In this document: positions 12,401 to 24,400 of the stretch, piece by piece
Position numbering within the stretch: position 1 is the first letter of the stretch
How the letters are laid out: each line of letters opens with the position of its first letter
DNA from: Antedon mediterranea
Lineage: Eukaryota; Echinodermata; Crinoidea; Comatulida; Antedonidae
DNA length: 64,000 nucleotides
Direction: 5' to 3'
NCBI RefSeq assembly: GCF_964355755.1
Contig: NC_092677.1
Coordinates: 19,998,101-20,062,100 of the forward strand
The notes under the pieces: model-generated
What the model was told of the DNA's origin: nothing
The model's input: the letters and a program-made list of their open reading frames with translations, nothing else
Databases searched by the model: none
Program-made: the position numbers and the translations under genes

Positions 12401-15400
12401 TACATGCCTCTGTATTCTTTTAACATGGACCAAAATATCAAGTAGTGAGCCCTCTCTCTCCGAATATAGTTTTCCTGGATACATTTTGCCAAGTACGATC
12501 ACTCAGAGTGCGTTCATTGATTATTTTCTTTTGTGCCTGTGCACTATACCTCAGACTGAGTAAGCTAACACTTTTTTTACTTAAATTATTAAAAGAATGC
12601 AATTGAGTACCTTTAGAATTTGAATAAACTAAAAATAACTTACGGTGTTTCAGAGTTTTTACAGTCACTACTTCCGAGTGTCCGCTGACCTTTGCTTGAT
12701 CCGTGTATTTTGATGTCATGCATATTTGGTAGTAGGTAAATGCATTCAAAAGCGGGATGGTTATGCGTGTTACATCATCATCCCTTGTTGGCATTTCTTG
12801 GAAATATGTTAGGTTGTATATATCATAAGGATAACCAGCTCCTTTCAGGTATAAGACGGCTTTATATGTTTGATCTACATCAATTAATGGCCTGTAATTT
12901 TACATGCATGTACAAAATGAATAATTAACTAGATTTAATTCGTCACTATGACGAATTATAGGTTATATGCATTGATTTAAATAAAGATAATTGATTGATT
13001 TAAGATATATTGATTGATTGATTTTCTCAGAATCGTTAGTTATTTATAATATATGATAGGATCTTGCTAACGCAAATACAATAGCCGGTATCATAATCCG
13101 ATCAAAGATCTTTCTGCGTATATAATGTCATAAACCACATTTGTGTTTTTATTTAGATTTCATTATAAATCATGTGTATAATCTATACACTAAGAAATAC
13201 ATTGAACAACCAATACGGATAATAAAAAAAATCTTATTTCGTTTGGTTTCCCAAGGTGAGACTCGAACTCGGTACTTGAATGCTATAGACACGAGCAAAG
13301 ACCACTGAGCCATACACAACTGACTAAAAGTTATGGAAAGATTCCTCCGTGTATTTACTATGCAGTAACCACTTTGGTGCAGATAGATTATTACATACCG
13401 CAATGAATTATAATGTTTTACTATGATGACATCTTAAAAAATTTAAAAAAATGATGCACTGTCAAACTATATACTTTTAACTTTAATATATGAACTTCTT
13501 AAGGAAGAAAGTTAATGTTAAGTTTGTTATTTTGGCCTAAGAAAATGTTATAATTTGTTTGTCGAAATTAATTTTGTTAAATTTAATATGCCATTAATGA
13601 TGACTTTATAATCAACTTTTGTTCTTCTAATTTCATAATAAATCATACATATGATACATACACTTCAAGAAAATTAAATAAAAAATAGGTGTTCCCGAGC
13701 ATTCTAACGATATATATTAATTTTAAAATGTAGCATATTTTCACCATTTTGTTAACTTACACGTGCGTAGCCTGTCACTTTTGACGTTCTCGTATAACGC
13801 TGTTTCGCGTTGAAAAGTGAATGAAATATGATGATATTATTAAAGAAAGGTTATACAACAGTAATCGGACAAAAACAGTGCGCATTAACGTTTGCGCGTG
13901 CAAAAATCTGCGCACTCATGGCAATTTTTTAAACGCTTAAAATTGCCTGAAACCTACTCTAATTTCATCGAAAATAAATTCTGACAATTTTCAACATTTT
14001 AAGCGCGCGTACGCATGCGTTATATGCGCTACGCACGTAATTGTATTGCCATATGATGAAATATGACCTGAAATTTATGAGTACCAAATTTTGTTTAAAA
14101 GTGATTCATGCTTGTGAAGATATGATTACAAACGTGATTTCGTTAAATCGCGCGTACACCGCGTAATGTTTGATTGCGCACCCTGAAAACATAACCACAT
14201 CGATTCCTGGCCATAAGGAATATACTCTGAAAAATTGACTTAGATAGATGAAACTGATATCAAGATAATTCACAGACAAAATAGTGCTAAGAAAAGAATA
14301 AATAAATAAATAAATAAATAAAGATTTTGACAGAATCAAGGTTATATGCATGATAATGCATATAACCTAATAAATTAAGTAGTGATCTAGTAGCATCAAA
14401 GAATATATATCACAAGAATGAGTAATCTGCGATTTTCCATGTAACAGTAATATTGTCCATGTGGTAGGGCGCCGCCATAAGTGAGGATGTATCTGGGATG
14501 TATACAACTTTTTGTGATGGTTTCACTAATCAAAGGCTGGACCACCGGTAGTATTTTCATGATAAATTATCAACTACATGCTAACATCATGTTACATGCT
14601 GTTTGGATATATAATTGTTCGTTTTATGCAATTTATTTAGTAAAAACTGCCGTATAAACAGTTCACTTTAGCAACCGGGCGCTACGATAGCGTGACCGGG
14701 CGTGTTGGTGTTTACGCGTTTTCGCGAAGGATAGTTTAATAATATTCCTATATTTAACTTGTTTCTGGTAAAACAAATAAATGTTAATGAAATTTAACAT
14801 TTTATCCTATTAATAACATGTATTTTATACTAATTTATATCATATAAAAACAATACTTAATTTACCGGGCGTAGAGTAGTACGCGGCAATGGTAAAGAAT
14901 AGGCCGTGCTGAGTAACGATTCGCTGATTTTTGGTGTTGCTGTGTTAGGCCTTTTTTGTGAACTAATTTAGCATGTTAGTAAATAATTGTCTGTAAAAGT
15001 GAATGTACACTAGTTTGTTAATAAATATGTATTATTAACATAGTTTACAATTGCAAAAACTATATTATCATAATTCTATTTAATGTGACATGTATAATAT
15101 CTATTAAATCAAGTCTCATTTAGTATGTATACATCCGCCCTTATGAGGGCGGGCATCACTCTCTGGAGCTCTCAGTTACAAATTTCTCATGCAAAAATCG
15201 CGGAATACTCATTCTTGTGATATATATTCTTTGGTAGCATTCAATATTCAAAAGTAATAGACCTATGGCAAATTTAATTCTTAAGGGAAGGTATGGGAAT
15301 TAGGCCATAGCAGTAGCTCAAAAGAGGCCTAGAACATGGATTTTGTCTCCACCTCTTGGATCTGCATTTTGAAAGTTGATATTGTGCAATGAATATGTTA

Positions 15401-18400
15401 CCCACACTGTATCAAAAGTTCACCACAAAATATTCGGAAAATTTTGAGCAATGGCCTCCCAATGGTACCCTACTACCTTAAAACGAAGTATGAAGTTACT
15501 TTTATGGGCCAATATCTTTAAAAGTCCTTGTTCAAATGCTATTATACTTTCTCTTTGAGTAGCCTATTATATTGTGAACACTTATACACAATATTACATT
15601 TTAAAAATAAGTATTTCATATGTAAGGAAAACTGAAAAATTATTAAGTTGCAATTGCATTTTTCAAGATTTTTAAGACACAATATCTTCGTAACTGATAC
15701 ATACCTTATTTATATTTTTCCCAACTATTTGAGAGGGTTGTTAAACAAGATTTAAAGTTATAAGTTGTCAGCTTTTGGGAGTTTTTATTTATGAAAATGC
15801 AAAAACTGAGATTTGGCAAATTTTATAGATAATTTTTATATTTTTTAGTCGTTTTTTCAGCGGTTATATCTTGATAATCAACTCTTACTATGTATTTATA
15901 TTCATGCAATGGGTATCCTAGTGGTTAGTGACACACAAGTGAAGTTTCAACGGAAAAAAAATTATTATCATCATCAATCATGTCGTTGATTTTCCAGAAT
16001 CCACAATTACTGCGCGGTATTTTCACAAAATTGAATCTGTTTCTGTCCTGAGCGGATTTTTGCTCAACCGCCCACCTGCTCCGCGTTCTGTGTAAATGGT
16101 CATAAGTAATAACATAGATTCGTTTTCTGCTTACCGTTACTGCTCATCTGTGTAAATTGGCCTTAAGATGGTAATTATACTATCAGCATACAAAATATTC
16201 AAAAGAAATGAATGCAAGTTTTTAAGTATATGATAGGTTCATAGGGATATCATTCAAATGTAGATAACTGAATATAACAAACCTTTGTCTGTAATAAATC
16301 TGATAATAAAGTATTGGTGGTTGGTACTCAACAGGAATTGACCATGTGACTGTAATTGTTGTATCTGAAGGTACATAGGTCATCACCTCTGGAGCCCCGG
16401 TTACTATAAAAGAACATATACTTCAAAACTTAAATAGTAAATACAATACTTAATTTACATTAACGTTTGTCTGCGCACTCACGGCAATTTTTGCCTGAAA
16501 ATAAATTTTGAACATTTTATGCACGCATACACATGCGTTATATGCGCACTAAATTTGGTTTAAATATGATACATGCTTGTGAAGATATCATCAGCAACGC
16601 CAAAAAGTGACACTAAAATGGCTACAGACACTATGCGCATGAAATGGATTTTACGTATAAATAAATAAATCAAAATTATGTGTTTTGTGAAGCTCAATAC
16701 TAAGCCATGTTTTTTGTTAAACGCATGGTTATGTCAGACCACTACTACTCTTCATGGTGTCGCTCACGATATGATTACCATGTCATTTTAGACCGTGAAA
16801 AGTTAATCACATCGATTCCTGGCCATAAGGAATATACTCTGAAAAAAAGACGTAGCTAGATGAAATTGATAATTGACAGACAAAATAAAGAAATAAAGAA
16901 TAAGGTTATAATTATATGCATGGTTATATTGAATAATAATGCATATAACCTAATTATTATAATTATATTAGAAGAAAACCTTACATGGACACCATTGTGT
17001 GTTACACTTTGTTGTTGACTGGCCTTTTCCAATACAGTAATGTCCACCATATTGTGGCAGTGGCTGGTTACAGATTCGTGTTGTCACTTGCTCTCCCCCT
17101 CCACAGGTCACAGAACAATATGACCATGCTGACCATGTTCCCCAACCACCATGCACTAGAAGATAGAAAGTTCGGGTCCATGGAAAATTCTAAAACCAAC
17201 TCAGTTTACTGTATAAGAATCCAGGTTAGTCCAAACCAACGATTGTTAAAGACCCATTCCCTACAATTTTTGACGTTTTGTAAAATATATATATTATTAC
17301 TTTAAAACATTAAACCAGGTCATTCCTTGTTTTAGATGTACGTTTTATGGTAAATTATGATGAAAAGAGAGAAACAATGCACTACCCAAGTAGCTTGCCA
17401 TGAATGTCCTCTCGTGGCTTGGGCTAGCTAGGCTTAGTTTTGATGACCGCCTAGCTGGAAAACATCGGTAACGTACGAACATCGTACACTAGCTATAGGC
17501 CTAGCTTGACGTTGTTGTATAGTTGCTGCATTAATTGTCTTTCTGTTTTTGCCAGAATCCGTTGATACAAATTGGGGGAAACCCGGTATTTTCACTGAAA
17601 AGTTAGGAGTTTAAGCGAGATGTGCTCTGTTGAATGTGATCATGACAAAAGAGAAAAAAAAAAAGTAATTTTTAAATTAAAATGGCCATTTGTGGCACAT
17701 ACAAGTGAAATCGGACATAATGCTGAAAAACTACATTTTTTTTCAGAAAATGATAGCTGAAACAGTATTTATTAGGTTATATGCATTAATGCATATAACC
17801 TCTTGATTCTGTCAGAATCTTTATTTATTTATTTATTCTTTCCTTAGCACTATTTTGTCCGTGAATTATCTTGGCATCAGTTTCATCTAGCTAAGTCAAG
17901 TTTTCAGAGTATATTCCTTATGGCCAGGAATCGATGTGGTTATATTTTCACGATGTGCAATCAAAAATTACGCGGTCTACGCGCGATTTTAGGAAATCAC
18001 GTTTGTAATCATATCTTCACAAGCATGAATCACAATTAAACAAAATTTGGTACTCATAAATTTCAGGTCATATTTCATCATATGGCAATACAATTATGTG
18101 CGTAGCGCATATAACGATTGCGTACGCGCGCTCAAAATGTTCCAAATTGTCAAAATTTATTTTCGATGAAATTAGAGTACGTTTCAGGCAATTTTAAGCG
18201 TTTAAAAAATTGCCATGAGTGCGCAGATTTTTACACGCGCACTGCGTGTTAAACGTTAATGCGCACTCTTTTTGCCTGATTTCTGTTTTACAATCTTTCT
18301 TTAATAATATCATCATATTTGATTCACGTTTCAACTCGAAATTGCGTTATACGAGCAGTGACTGGCTACGCACGTATAAGTTAACAAAATGGTGAAAATA

Positions 18401-21400
18401 TGCTAAATTTTAAAATTAATGTATATCGTCAGAATGCAGGGGAACACCTATTTTTTATTTCATTTTCTTGAAGTGTATGTATCATATGTATGATTTATTA
18501 TCAAATTAAGAGAACAAAAGTTGATTAAGTCATCATTAATTGCATATTAAATTTTAAAAAAATAATTTCGACAATCAAACAAATTATGACATTTTCTTAG
18601 GCCAAAATAACAAACTTAACATTAACTTTCTTCCTTCAAAAGTCGATATATTAAAGTTAAAAGTATATAGTTCATCATTTGTTTACATTTTAAAGATGTC
18701 ATCATTGTAAAAAATTATAATTCATTGCTGTATGTAATAATCTATTTGCACCAAAGTGGTTACTGCATAGTAAATACTCGGAGGAATTTTTCTACCACTT
18801 TTAGTCAGTTGTGTATGGCTCGATGGTCTGTGCTCGTGTCTATGGCATTCAAGGTACCGAGATCGAGTCTCACCTTGGGAAACGAAATAAGATTTTTTTT
18901 TATTATCTGTATTGTTTGTTAAAATTTATTTCTTAGTGTATAGATTATACACATGATTTATAATGAAATCTAGATAAAAATTAACTTATGTCTTTATTAT
19001 TATGTAACAACAAATGTGGTTTATGACATTATACGCATATGGATCTTTGATCGGATTGTGATACCGGCTATGGTGTTCGCGTTAGCAAGGTCCTATCATA
19101 TATTATAAATAATTCTGAGATAAGATAAGATAAGATAAGATTCTGAGAAAATCAATCAATCAATATATCTTTTAAAAATCAATTACCTTTATTTAAATCA
19201 ATGCATATAACCTATAATTCGTCATAGTGACGAATTAAATCTAGTTTACATTACCTTGGTGTTTTTCTATTTTGAGACAAATAAATAAATTTTAACATTT
19301 TGTGTGGTATGTTGGTTAAAAAGATAGTGTAAATTATGTATGATTTTCATAAAACCTATCATGTTTTATGCTTAAATTGAAAGTGTTCCATAATTAGATG
19401 CAAATAAACTACAGAATTGGTAAGTACATGTTTGTTACATTTCAATTGCTTTTCTAAGAAAAAATAAAATTACCAGCACAAGGTCCTACATTGCATCTCT
19501 GCCATTGGGTATAAGGATCAGAGGCCGGACAATCTTTTCCTCCAAAGCGTGGTCTAGGATTTGTACAAGAACGTCCTCTAGCTTGGACTCCACCCAGGCA
19601 ACTAGCAGAACAGATTGACCATGGTGACCAAATCGTCCATTCACCATCTGCGGAGAAAAAAAAAAAAAAATTGCTAAGCATGAGTTTTGAAGTCAAAGAA
19701 AATCTCATGATCATTTTAATAAAGGTTGAAAATATAAAAGAATAACAAATTGGGGGCGTGATTCAAAATACAGCCAAAAGTGTTCAGGAGACTAATATAC
19801 TATATTCCGAGACTGCTTACTAAATCCTCTAAGTTACGTCTGCAAGAAACCAACTATATTCTATATTTTTGCAGATATTTAAATCTAGGCTAAATTAAAG
19901 ATAAAAGTTGTTTTCTATTACATTTGATATTTCTAAAAATTAGCTTAAAACTACATAAAAAATATTTTAAAAAGATTGTGTTTAAGTATTCAAGTATCAG
20001 CGCGTACATATTTTGTCTGAACTATTTTTTAACGATGTTATCGTTACCGCCTAAATAAATTTTTGTCATTTGATTGGATGATTGTAGGTCACAAGATAAA
20101 AAGTAAGTGCCCTATCAATCACTTCTGAGACAAAGTTGAGTTGTTTCTTTATATTTTAACTGGCCGCTACTTACTAAATTCTCTGCAAGTTAAACTGGCT
20201 ATATTAAACACATTGTGATTATTTATCGATCTGATTGTTCAATTTCAATTCATCGACATTTTTATTCCATAATCAAAATAAAAACATATACAAATACAAT
20301 ACAAATAATAAGATAATGGAATGGGATACAAAATAAGCACAAGTGCTTTAAGCATGTAACCCTAACAAAAGATCAAACAATTAACACAAACAAAAAGAAC
20401 AAACCAAAATAACATAATGTGATTTACTTAACTTAAATATTTCTATTGTTATAATATTGCTTTAATCTCTGTTTAAACAAACTTAAAGTGGGGGATTGTT
20501 TTATATAGTCTGTTAAATTGTTCCAAATATGTGTTCCTTGGTAGGAAATACATTGCTGTCCGACTTTGGTGCGTTTTAGTTGTGGACAGTAGTTTGACCT
20601 GTTTCTAGTTTATTTATTTATTTATTTTATTTTATGTCTTTAGGCACTGTGGCCAAGGATTACCAATAGTGAATTAATCACTGTCCTATCAGATAGGTGG
20701 TAATCCCCCTGATACAGAGGCTATTGTGTGAACCAGTTCACCGGGGTAACCCCCTACTCTTTTTCGAATAATGAACTGGGTTCTTTTAAGTACACACAGG
20801 TTATAACTGTGTACACTGGACCTACGGTTTATAGTCCTTATCCGAGAAGACTTGTTCCACCACCAGAACTAGGAGCGAGTCGGCCTCGAACCCTTGCCGA
20901 TGTTGTTGTTGGCTCTTTAGGTACGATAAACGGCGCCCCTGCCTTAACCGCTCGGCCATATGACTCGCTCGCTAGTTGAGTAATTATGGAATGAGGCAGA
21001 TGTACTAAATAAGTTATTAAATGATTCAGGTAATAGATTATGTTTATATTGATACATAAATATAGCAGTGTGTTTCGTATAAAGGTCAAAAATATTTAAT
21101 GTTTGGGTTGAAATAAAAAGTGGATGAGAAGGATGCATAAAATGAACATGACAAATATTTCTAAGTGCTTTTTTCTAGAGAATATGTATACGGTTTAAGT
21201 TTGTAGCAGAAGTAGCACCCCATACTGTGATAGCATACGTTATTCTAGGTAATATAAGTGCATTGTATACTGTTAACAAGATTTTACTTGATAACATAGA
21301 CTTCACTTTGTTTAAGACACCAATTATTCTAGAAATACTGTTTGCTACCTCATTTACATGAAAATTAAACGATAAAGTTTCATCCAGAAATAAGCCTAGA

Positions 21401-24400
21401 AATTTAACTTCAGTAGCTTTTACTATACATTCATTTCCCATCCTCAATTCTAGTGAGGTAGTGTCAGCTGACTTATTTCTAGCCTTAAATATAACATATT
21501 TTGATTTGTTTACATTTAGCGTTAATTTGTTAGCAATAAACCAGTCCGAAAGTATAGATAACTCCTGGTTCATTGTATCAAAAGCTTGAGTAATATCATT
21601 GTGACTATAAAACACATTTGTGTCATCTGCATACATAATCATGTCTACATGGTTACATGCTAGACTAATATCATTAATGAATATAAGAAATAATAATGGA
21701 CCCAATATGGATCCCTGAGGAACTCCAGTGTTTACTGTCATTTTACTAGATGCAGTATTAACAATAAATGTGTATTGTAGTCTTTTTTTAGGATAGTTTG
21801 AGAACCAGTTTAGCGGAACTCCTCTTATACCATAAAATCTTAACTTATCTAATATTTTTATTTTTTTTATTTTATTCAATTTTCAGGCACAAAAAAACAT
21901 GACAACAAGACAGCGGTGCAGCACCCTGAGGATTGCCATGAGTGCAAAGCACTATCGAGATGGCTCTCCATATACTGCACTTGAACAAATAAGTAAACCA
22001 TAAAAAGACAAAGATATAAAAATTTAAAATTGCGAGGCGTCAAGTTGAACAATCATTAAAATTGAATCTAAAAAATATATATATATAAATATTATGTACA
22101 GATAAAAATGATTGTTTAAAGATAAAAAAAAATAAAAAGTTTAAAGTTGCCTGACATAAGACCGGAGAGCTGTCACAAATGTGTTAAAACTAAATAAAGA
22201 ATGTTCTCTAATATAATTAGGAATCTCTTGCCATACACGGGGAAAATTAGTGTACAATGAATATTTAAAAGAAAATATCATAATAATATATCATGATCGA
22301 TTGTATCAAACGCTTTTGATAAATCAAGGAAAACTCCTAGTGTGAACTCTTTATTCTCAATAGCGTTTGTGATTTTTTCAATCGATTGTATTAAAGCATG
22401 ACTAGTTGAATGGTGTTGTCTAAATCCATACTGTGTTTTACTCAGTACGTTATATTTTGAGAGGTAACAAATCGTTTGATCATACACAATCCTCTCAAAT
22501 ATTTTGGAAAAAAAGGGTAAAATGGAAATAGGCCGATAATTATTTATATCGGAGATGTCACCATTCTTAAATACCGGGATAACTTTAGCAATTTTTATAT
22601 CAGCCGGGACACAGCCCGATGATAATGACGTATTAATAATATGCAATAAAGGTTTTAAAATAAACGGGGAAGCAGATTTTATGAGTTGGGCACTTATACC
22701 ATCATGGCCAGGAGAAGTATTCTTTGTGTTTTTAATATAGTGGTTAAGTTCATGTTCAGTAACAGGCTTAAAAAACATTGAAGAGGTAAAATTTCCCTTT
22801 AAGAAAGTTATGTGGGTGATTTGATCATTTTGACATTCATGCCTAAATTTATTATTTAGTTTTTCTCCAATATTAATAAAAAAAGAGTTGAATGCATCAG
22901 CTTTCTCATCATTATCAGAGAAAGTCTCAGTACCCAATTTTATTTTTGTAGGCAAATTGGTAGTCTTTTTCCTACCCATTATATCATTTAGGATTGTCCA
23001 CGTTTTTTTAATATCTTGTTTATTTCGTTCAAACTGGACCATATAATATTCTTTTTTCCGATTTCTAATAGTAGTGGTTAACTTGTTTCTAAAATGTATG
23101 TACGTACTTTTATTAGTAGTGGTGTTATTTTGTTTGTACTTTTTATATAATTTATGTTTTTGAGAGATAGCTCTGGCAATTTCAGCTGTGATCCAAGGAG
23201 ATTTTAACTTGTTCGCCTTATAATTTATGTTTTTGAGAGATAGCTCTGGCAATTTCAGCTGTGATCCAAGGAGATTTTAACTTGTTCGCCTTATTTCCAA
23301 TTCGTTTTAAAGGGAAACAATTATCAATTGTTTTATTTAAAGTGTTTGTAAAATTTTGATAAGCAACATTCGCATTATTTGAGAATAGCACATCATTCCA
23401 CTGATTACTTTGTAATTCTTGCAAAAAATACTCCGTTTGTTGAAGAGAGTATTGTCGTTTATATACAAATCGAGGATATTGCTTATTATGTTTTTCCAAA
23501 GTATCTACACAGAATATTGGGAAGTGTTAGTAACAACAACCGATCATATGCCATGAAATGCAGTATATACATTACTACACATGATTAATAAAACAATATC
23601 CATATTTATGTGTTTCTATTACACTTCAATTGTTCTAATTTCAGTAAAATTTAATGATATCAAAAAATGCTAAATGGGTTGGCATTAACAATTCCTTTAC
23701 TTAAGGACATAGAATATTGTACATTAGTAGAAAAAAATATAGAACAAACTATTGTCCAATAATTTAAGTCAGAGATTTTACAATGTCTAGTCTTTTTAAA
23801 GTTAAAACAATTTATTAATCTTTAGGATGCTCAACAAAAAAGTAAATTATTATAAATAATTGTTGTAACCTGCACAATCTTCAGTGTTACATGCTTTACT
23901 ATTGACAAAGTCACCACTGCAATAATTGCCTCCATAAGTTTGTACAGGATTGTCACATGTACGATTACGATAGATTATTCCACCACCACAGGTCTTAGAG
24001 CAAGGAAGATACCATAGTGACCATTCACTCCATCCTCCATCCACTATCAAAAAATGCAATCACATGTTACAATACTTAATGTATTATACAGTAAATAATG
24101 AACATTGACAATAACAGTAATAGATAGGCCTTAGTGGAAAAAAATCAATTTTATGTATTTGGAACTTGTTTAAAGTTTAGCCAATATCTGTATGGAACAT
24201 TTAATTCAGACAAGCTTCTTACAACCGCTAATGTAGAAAATGGCAGCTAATGCCGAAAAAACCGCCATTGGGGCATGTGGCTCAGTGTCTGATATCTTGG
24301 TCTGGATCCAAAAATGACCGGGGTAATAATGTACAGCGCATTGAGAGCTTGCTTATATGCGCTATACAAGAATGAACTATTTTTATTCTTATTAATGTAG

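Larger units (their letters stand above)
20240..23530 (-). mobile_element. LINE ORF2 (non-LTR retrotransposon) with two nested insertions
   Basis: It runs on the minus strand from about 23,530 to the 3' UTR near 20,240. The order is linker (ARAISQKHKLYKKYKQ), RT fingers and palm (NNYRPISILPFFSKIFERIV, FLDLSKAFDTIDHDILL, GVPQGSILGPLLFLIF, MYADDTNVF), thumb (VKFLGLFLDETLSF), and C-terminus (HIWNNLTDYIKQSPTL) with a stop at about 20,432. The catalytic YADD is intact. Damage: a 73-bp tandem duplication (23,147-23,292) shifts the frame, a LINE 3' end is inserted at about 21,885-22,277, and a SINE at about 20,612-20,982. The endonuclease domain is mostly missing. It lies in intron 10. Confidence 0.9.

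Noticed and set aside
13245-13335. A genuine tRNA gene (and likewise 20,900-20,980, 26,185-26,240, 34,560-34,650, 50,083-50,160)
   Set aside because: A and B boxes are present but stems and 3' ends do not form an intact cloverleaf, and each sits in a repeat.
16985-17305. 106-codon plus-strand ORF
   Set aside because: Antisense shadow of TSP1 exon 12. The minus strand has the TSP1 cysteines and splice sites.
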